Positions 37,028 through 40,810 of a DNA stretch of 40,810 nt are shown piece after piece. The notes below the pieces were generated by a model. The model saw only the letters and a program-made list of their open reading frames with translations. It did no database searches and had not been told where the DNA came from. The position numbers and the translations under genes were made by a program. Position 1 is the first letter of the stretch. The number at the start of each line of letters is the position of its first letter. Origin of the DNA: Steroidobacter sp. (GTDB lineage Bacteria; Pseudomonadota; Gammaproteobacteria; Steroidobacterales; Steroidobacteraceae); assembly GCF_016790065.1 (NCBI RefSeq), contig NZ_JAEUPY010000790.1, positions 1-40,810 of the forward strand. Direction: 5' to 3'.

Positions 37028-39775
37028 ATGAAACGCTCCGCGAACCAGTCGCTGGATAAGTACGGGCAGAAGCGCTCCTTCGCCAAAACGCCCGAGCCGC
37101 CGCCGGCCGTGCCCGCAGGCCGGCACGGGCCACTGCTGTTCATCGTGCAGAAACACGCCGCACGCCGCCTGCACTACGATTTTCGGCTGGAGCTGGATGG
37201 CGTGCTCAAGTCCTGGGCCGTGCCCAAAGGGCCGTCGTTGCAGACCGGCGAGAAGCGACTCGCTGTCGAAGTCGAAGATCATCCGTTCGACTATGCGTCC
37301 TTCGAAGGCGTGATTCCCGAGAAGAACTACGGCGCCGGCAACGTGATCGTCTGGGACTGCGGCGTGTACTCGCCCGACGAAGGTCAGCGGTATGACTTCG
37401 ACGACCGCAAACGAGCCGAAGAGCGCCTGCGACGCGAATACAAGCAAGGCAAGCTGAGCTTCTTTCTCCGCGGCATCAAGCTCAAGGGTTCGTTCACGCT
37501 GGTTCGTACCAGCACCGATAAGCAATGGCTTCTGATCAAGCACAAGGATCGTTTTGTCGGCGGCGATGACTTGCTCGCTCATAACACCTCGGTGCTCACC
37601 GGTGACACGCTGGATGACGTGAACGAAAGCACCAAGCGAGAACGCCTGTCGGCCATGGAACTGGCGCCGGCAGGGCCGCAGGAGAAAATGCCCAACGAAC
37701 TGGAGCCCATGCTGGCCGAGCCCGGCGAGCAGTTCAAAACCGACCCTCGCTGGAGCTTCGAGCCCAAGCTGGACGGCTATCGGATCATCGCCTTCATCGA
37801 TGGCGATTCGGTCTATCTTCAATCGCGGCGCGGCCAGAACTACACCGCGCTGTTCCCCGAGCTGGTCGCCGAACTGAAACAGCAATGCGTCGGCTCGATG
37901 ATTCTGGACGGCGAGATCGTCGCGCTCGATGCCGACGGCCAGCCTTCATTCAACGCGCTCCAGAACCGCGCTCAGATCAAGAATCCGAAAGAGCTCGCCG
38001 ACGCGCAACGCCAGTCGCCCGTCATCTTCATTTGTTTTGATCTGCTGCACTTCGCAGGCATCAATCTGCGCGGCGCGACTTATGAACAGCGGCGGCGGTA
38101 TCTATCGCAATGTTTGCTGCCAGGTAAGCATCTGCAACTGGTGCACGCGTCCGACGACGGCAAACAGCTGCACGAGGCGGCATTGGCGGCAGGCTTCGAA
38201 GGCACGGTGGCCAAACGTAAAGACAGCCTCTATCAGCCCGGCCGTCGCTCGCCGCATTGGTTGAAGTACAAGTCCGCCACCACGACCGAGTTCGTCGTGG
38301 GTGGCTTTACCAAAGGCAAAGGCCAGCGTGGCGCGCTCGGCGCGTTGTTGCTCGGGTACTGGAACAAAGATCAGCTGCAGTATGTGGGCCACGTCGGCTC
38401 GGGCTTCAACGATGCCACTCTGACCAAGGTGCAGCGACAAGTGAGCGCGCTGGCCACCAAGACCTGCCCGTTCTCCAGCAAGCCGCCCTTGAACGGGCCC
38501 GCCACCTGGATCGAACCGACACTGGTGGCGGAAGTCAGCTTCGATGCCTGGACCGAGGACGGGCATCTGCGCGCGCCGGTCTTCGTTCGGATGCGCGACG
38601 ACATCGAACCTGGCGAAGTCCAGAACGGCCCCGAAAAAAAACCACAGAAACAAACCCGAGCCAAAGCGACGCGAAAGCCAACAGCGAAGAACGACATCGC
38701 GTCCGTGCTGGAGCAGCTCGACGGCAAACCGAATCGTCTGGATCTCGCGGTGAGCTACGGCACCAGCACGACCAAGATTCGTCTCACTAATCTGGATCGA
38801 GAATATTGGCCGGCCGATCCGGCCTCGAAATCGCCAGCCATCACCAAGCGCGAATACTTGCGTTACCTGGCCGGCATCTCCCCTTTCATGCTGCCTCATC
38901 TGCGCGATCGTCCGTTGACCCTGATCCGCATGCCCGAAGGCATCGACGGCGAACGTTTCTTCCAGAAACATTGGGAGCAGGAACGGCCGGAGTTTGTCGA
39001 CACTGTCAGGACATTCTCCGAACACGCCGGCGGCGCGCACGATTACATCCTGGCTCACAACTTGCCGACGCTGTTGTGGCTCGGTCAGCTGGGGACGTTG
39101 GAATTCCATGTCTGGCACTCGCGCGCCAAAGTCGCGAAGGATTCGCTCAGCAAGAGCGATGACTACGGCAGCTCGCTCGAAACCATGCAAGCGTCGGTGC
39201 TCAACTATCCCGACTATCTGGTGTTCGACATCGACCCTTATATCTATTCGGGCCTCGAAGCCAAGGGCGCGGAACCCGAGTACAACAAAAAGGGTTTTGC
39301 CATGGGCAAGCGCGTCGCCTTCTGGATCAACGATCTGCTCAAGGAGATGTCGTTACGTGCGGTGGTGAAGACATCCGGCAAAACCGGCCTGCATGTGTTC
39401 GTGCCCATCGAGCGCACCGTGACCTTCGACGAAGCTCGCGCCATTTGTGAAATGGTGGGTCGGCATGTGTTGAAAGAGCATCCTCGGGACGTGACGATGG
39501 AATGGGCCATCCAAAAGCGCACCGGCAAAATTTTCATCGACTACAACATGAATGTGCGTGGTAAGACGTTGAACGTGGCCTATTCGCCCCGGGGGGTACC
39601 GGGGGCGCCGGTGTCCATGCCGCTTACTTGGGAACAGCTGGAAGCCGCCGAGCCGGGCCATTTCACAGTACGAAATGTGCTGTCGCGCTTGGAAAAAACC
39701 GGGGACCGGTGGCATGATGTTCTCTCGGCGAAACAGAGCCTTGCGAAAGCCTTCGGAAGTAAAGACCGAAAGTAA
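37028..39775 (+). CDS. ligD: multifunctional NHEJ DNA ligase D (PE-Lig-Pol)
   Basis: 915 residues in the Pseudomonas-type domain order. The 3'-phosphoesterase domain (about 35-185) has metal and catalytic residues H43, H49, D51 and R53 in QKHAARRLHYDFRLE. The ATP-dependent ligase domain (about 225-560) has the adenylated K247 in EPKLDGYR, with ILDGEIVALD and GTVAKRKDSLY. A Lys/Thr-rich linker follows (about 535-560). The primase-polymerase domain (about 575-910) has metal Asp734/Asp736 in FDIDPYIYSGL and SGKTGLHVFVPI. With Ku it repairs double-strand breaks by end joining. Confidence 0.97.
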   Translation: MKRSANQSLDKYGQKRSFAKTPEPPPAVPAGRHGPLLFIVQKHAARRLHYDFRLELDGVLKSWAVPKGPSLQTGEKRLAVEVEDHPFDYASFEGVIPEKNYGAGNVIVWDCGVYSPDEGQRYDFDDRKRAEERLRREYKQGKLSFFLRGIKLKGSFTLVRTSTDKQWLLIKHKDRFVGGDDLLAHNTSVLTGDTLDDVNESTKRERLSAMELAPAGPQEKMPNELEPMLAEPGEQFKTDPRWSFEPKLDGYRIIAFIDGDSVYLQSRRGQNYTALFPELVAELKQQCVGSMILDGEIVALDADGQPSFNALQNRAQIKNPKELADAQRQSPVIFICFDLLHFAGINLRGATYEQRRRYLSQCLLPGKHLQLVHASDDGKQLHEAALAAGFEGTVAKRKDSLYQPGRRSPHWLKYKSATTTEFVVGGFTKGKGQRGALGALLLGYWNKDQLQYVGHVGSGFNDATLTKVQRQVSALATKTCPFSSKPPLNGPATWIEPTLVAEVSFDAWTEDGHLRAPVFVRMRDDIEPGEVQNGPEKKPQKQTRAKATRKPTAKNDIASVLEQLDGKPNRLDLAVSYGTSTTKIRLTNLDREYWPADPASKSPAITKREYLRYLAGISPFMLPHLRDRPLTLIRMPEGIDGERFFQKHWEQERPEFVDTVRTFSEHAGGAHDYILAHNLPTLLWLGQLGTLEFHVWHSRAKVAKDSLSKSDDYGSSLETMQASVLNYPDYLVFDIDPYIYSGLEAKGAEPEYNKKGFAMGKRVAFWINDLLKEMSLRAVVKTSGKTGLHVFVPIERTVTFDEARAICEMVGRHVLKEHPRDVTMEWAIQKRTGKIFIDYNMNVRGKTLNVAYSPRGVPGAPVSMPLTWEQLEAAEPGHFTVRNVLSRLEKTGDRWHDVLSAKQSLAKAFGSKDRK

Positions 39776-39815
39776 TCATCGTCCCGGCCCCGCTCCGGTG
39801 CAAAAGGTACCCCTC

Positions 39816-40688
39816 ATGGCTATGCGCTCCATCGGATCATTGACCATTTCCTTCGGCCTGGTGGCCATTCCGGTCAAGCTGTACACCGCCACCCAAAGCG
39901 GCAATGCCATTTCATTCAACCTGTTGCACAAGGGTTGTGGCTCGCGCCTGAAACAACAGTACGTCTGTCAGAAAGACGGCCAGGTGGTCGAACGCGACGA
40001 CATGGTCAAGGGCTACGAGTTCACCAAGGACCAGTACGTCCAGTTCAGTAATGAAGAAATCAAAGCCATGGAGGAGATCGGCACCCACTCCATCGACATT
40101 GCCGAGTTCGTGCCCATCGAGTCCATCGATCCGGTGTATTTCGACAAGACCTATTACCTGGCCCCCGACAAAGGCGGCGCCAAACCCTATGGCTTGTTGA
40201 ATGAAGCCCTGAAAGACACCAAACGTTGTGCCGTGGCGCGTTGGGCTGCACGTGGCAAGTCTTATCTGGTGGCGCTCCGCCCGGTCGGCGATGTGCTCAC
40301 CATGCAACAGCTGCATTTCGCTACCGAAGTACGCGCCGCCACTGAAGTGGAGGTCGCCAAGCCCGACGTGAAGGCCCAGGAACTGAAGTTGGCCAAACAA
40401 TTGATCGAACAACAGACAGCCGACACCTTTGATCCCACCGCCTACGTCGACGATGTGCGCGCTCGGGTCGAAGCGGCCATCCAAAAGAAAGTCGAAGGCC
40501 AGGAGATTTCCGTGGCCGAAGGCCCGGTCGAGAGCGGCGGCAAGGTCATCGATTTGATGGAAGCGCTGCGCGCCAGTCTCACCAAAACCGAGACGGCCAA
40601 GGCCAATGTCTCCAAGCTCGGACCAAGGAAGGCACCGAAGCGCGTCGAGCAGGCGGACAAGCCTGCGCGCAAAGCCAGCAAGCGCTGA
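39816..40688 (+). CDS. ku: Ku protein (bacterial NHEJ)
   Basis: 290-residue homodimeric DNA-end-binding protein. The Ku core covers about residues 1-255: SIGSLTISFGLVAIPVKLYTA, VVERDDMVKGYEFTKDQYVQF, IDPVYFDKTYYLAPDKGG and EVRAATEVEVAKPDVKAQELKLAKQLIEQ. The C-terminal 30 residues are Lys/Arg/Ala-rich (RKAPKRVEQADKPARKASKR), a typical basic tail that contacts DNA. It starts 41 bases after the ligD stop behind AAAGG. A second in-frame ATG two codons later is also possible. An inverted-repeat element begins 7 bases after the stop. Confidence 0.96.
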   Translation: MAMRSIGSLTISFGLVAIPVKLYTATQSGNAISFNLLHKGCGSRLKQQYVCQKDGQVVERDDMVKGYEFTKDQYVQFSNEEIKAMEEIGTHSIDIAEFVPIESIDPVYFDKTYYLAPDKGGAKPYGLLNEALKDTKRCAVARWAARGKSYLVALRPVGDVLTMQQLHFATEVRAATEVEVAKPDVKAQELKLAKQLIEQQTADTFDPTAYVDDVRARVEAAIQKKVEGQEISVAEGPVESGGKVIDLMEALRASLTKTETAKANVSKLGPRKAPKRVEQADKPARKASKR

Positions 40689-40694
40689 GGAACC

Positions 40695-40780
40695 GGGAAA
40701 AGGGACAGATTTATTTTCGCTCGCGCCGGGTGAAGCTCGACCCGACGCTGCCGACGAAAATAAATCCGTCCCCTTTTCCC
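40695..40780. repeat. inverted-repeat element, copy 2
   Basis: Left arm 40695-40718 (GGGAAAAGGGACAGATTTAT then TTTC) and right arm 40756-40780, whose reverse complement begins GGGAAAAGGGGACGGATTTA. The arms differ by one G insertion and one A/G change, and are separated by 37 bases. Homologous arms to copy 1 at 11373-11455, but the central segment is unrelated. It sits immediately after ku and may terminate that operon. Confidence 0.78.
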
Positions 40781-40810
40781 TGCCCCGTGCAAACCTTCAG
40801 CGTCCAAGAT

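Noticed and set aside
38102-39190. Large antisense ORF opposite ligD
   Set aside because: Overlaps conserved ligase and polymerase coding sequence and shows no family features.

Overview
The window looks like chromosomal core sequence from a GC-rich gammaproteobacterium. Evidence for this is the thrA(fused aspartokinase/homoserine dehydrogenase)-thrB-thrC operon, the nudJ-mnmA pair placed as in enterics, an AcnA-type aconitase, class II fumarase, msrPQ, a TatD close to the E. coli protein, and FecI/FecR/TonB-receptor signalling. Proximal Ku plus a PE-Lig-Pol LigD and a tryptophan 2,3-dioxygenase fit an environmental lineage (Steroidobacter/Nevskiales/Xanthomonadales-like). The exact order is a guess. 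I found no tRNA, rRNA, CRISPR array, prophage or transposase gene. No gene-free stretch exceeds 300 bases; the longest is 33536-33780.

Layout. 1-1467 (minus): an OmpR-type response regulator cut by the window edge, its PepSY partner, and a glycine-zipper envelope protein. 1602-4509 (minus): fumC, a CoA-type Nudix hydrolase and mazG, tightly packed; purB is divergent from fumC. 4570-11364 (plus): purB, nudJ, mnmA, then acnA behind a structured leader, and a crotonase. 11373-11455: an inverted-repeat element. 11464-14436: a small unknown protein, a tandem GFA-domain protein, and the periplasmic methionine-sulfoxide repair pair msrP-msrQ. 14394-21797 (minus): ECF sigma factor, FecR, TonB-dependent receptor and two exported serine beta-lactamase-fold hydrolases. 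Tryptophan dioxygenase, a YgjP-like metalloprotease and a TPR protein lie upstream on the same strand. 24276-26584 (plus): tatD and an M20 peptidase. 26651-32009 (minus): thrA-thrB-thrC and a small membrane-anchored NERD-like protein. 32222-36962: an AAA-FHA fusion, ghrA behind a 12-base direct-repeat array, a small lipoprotein, a metallophosphoesterase and a diacylglycerol-kinase-like protein. 37028-40688 (plus): ligD-ku, followed by a second copy of the inverted-repeat element.

How the genes work together. Housekeeping metabolism dominates: TCA cycle, purine and threonine synthesis, tRNA thiolation and nucleotide sanitation. Three modules stand out. One is the surface-signalled receptor/hydrolase locus, which I infer imports and cleaves an unknown substrate. 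The second is Ku-LigD end joining. The third is an FHA-linked ATPase with an altered Walker B motif. Unexplained non-coding structure includes the acnA leader, the 12-mer array before ghrA, a strong hairpin between the receptor and hydrolase genes, overlapping fumC/purB -10 boxes, and several starts with a -10 box only 6-9 bases upstream and no Shine-Dalgarno, which suggests leaderless mRNAs.
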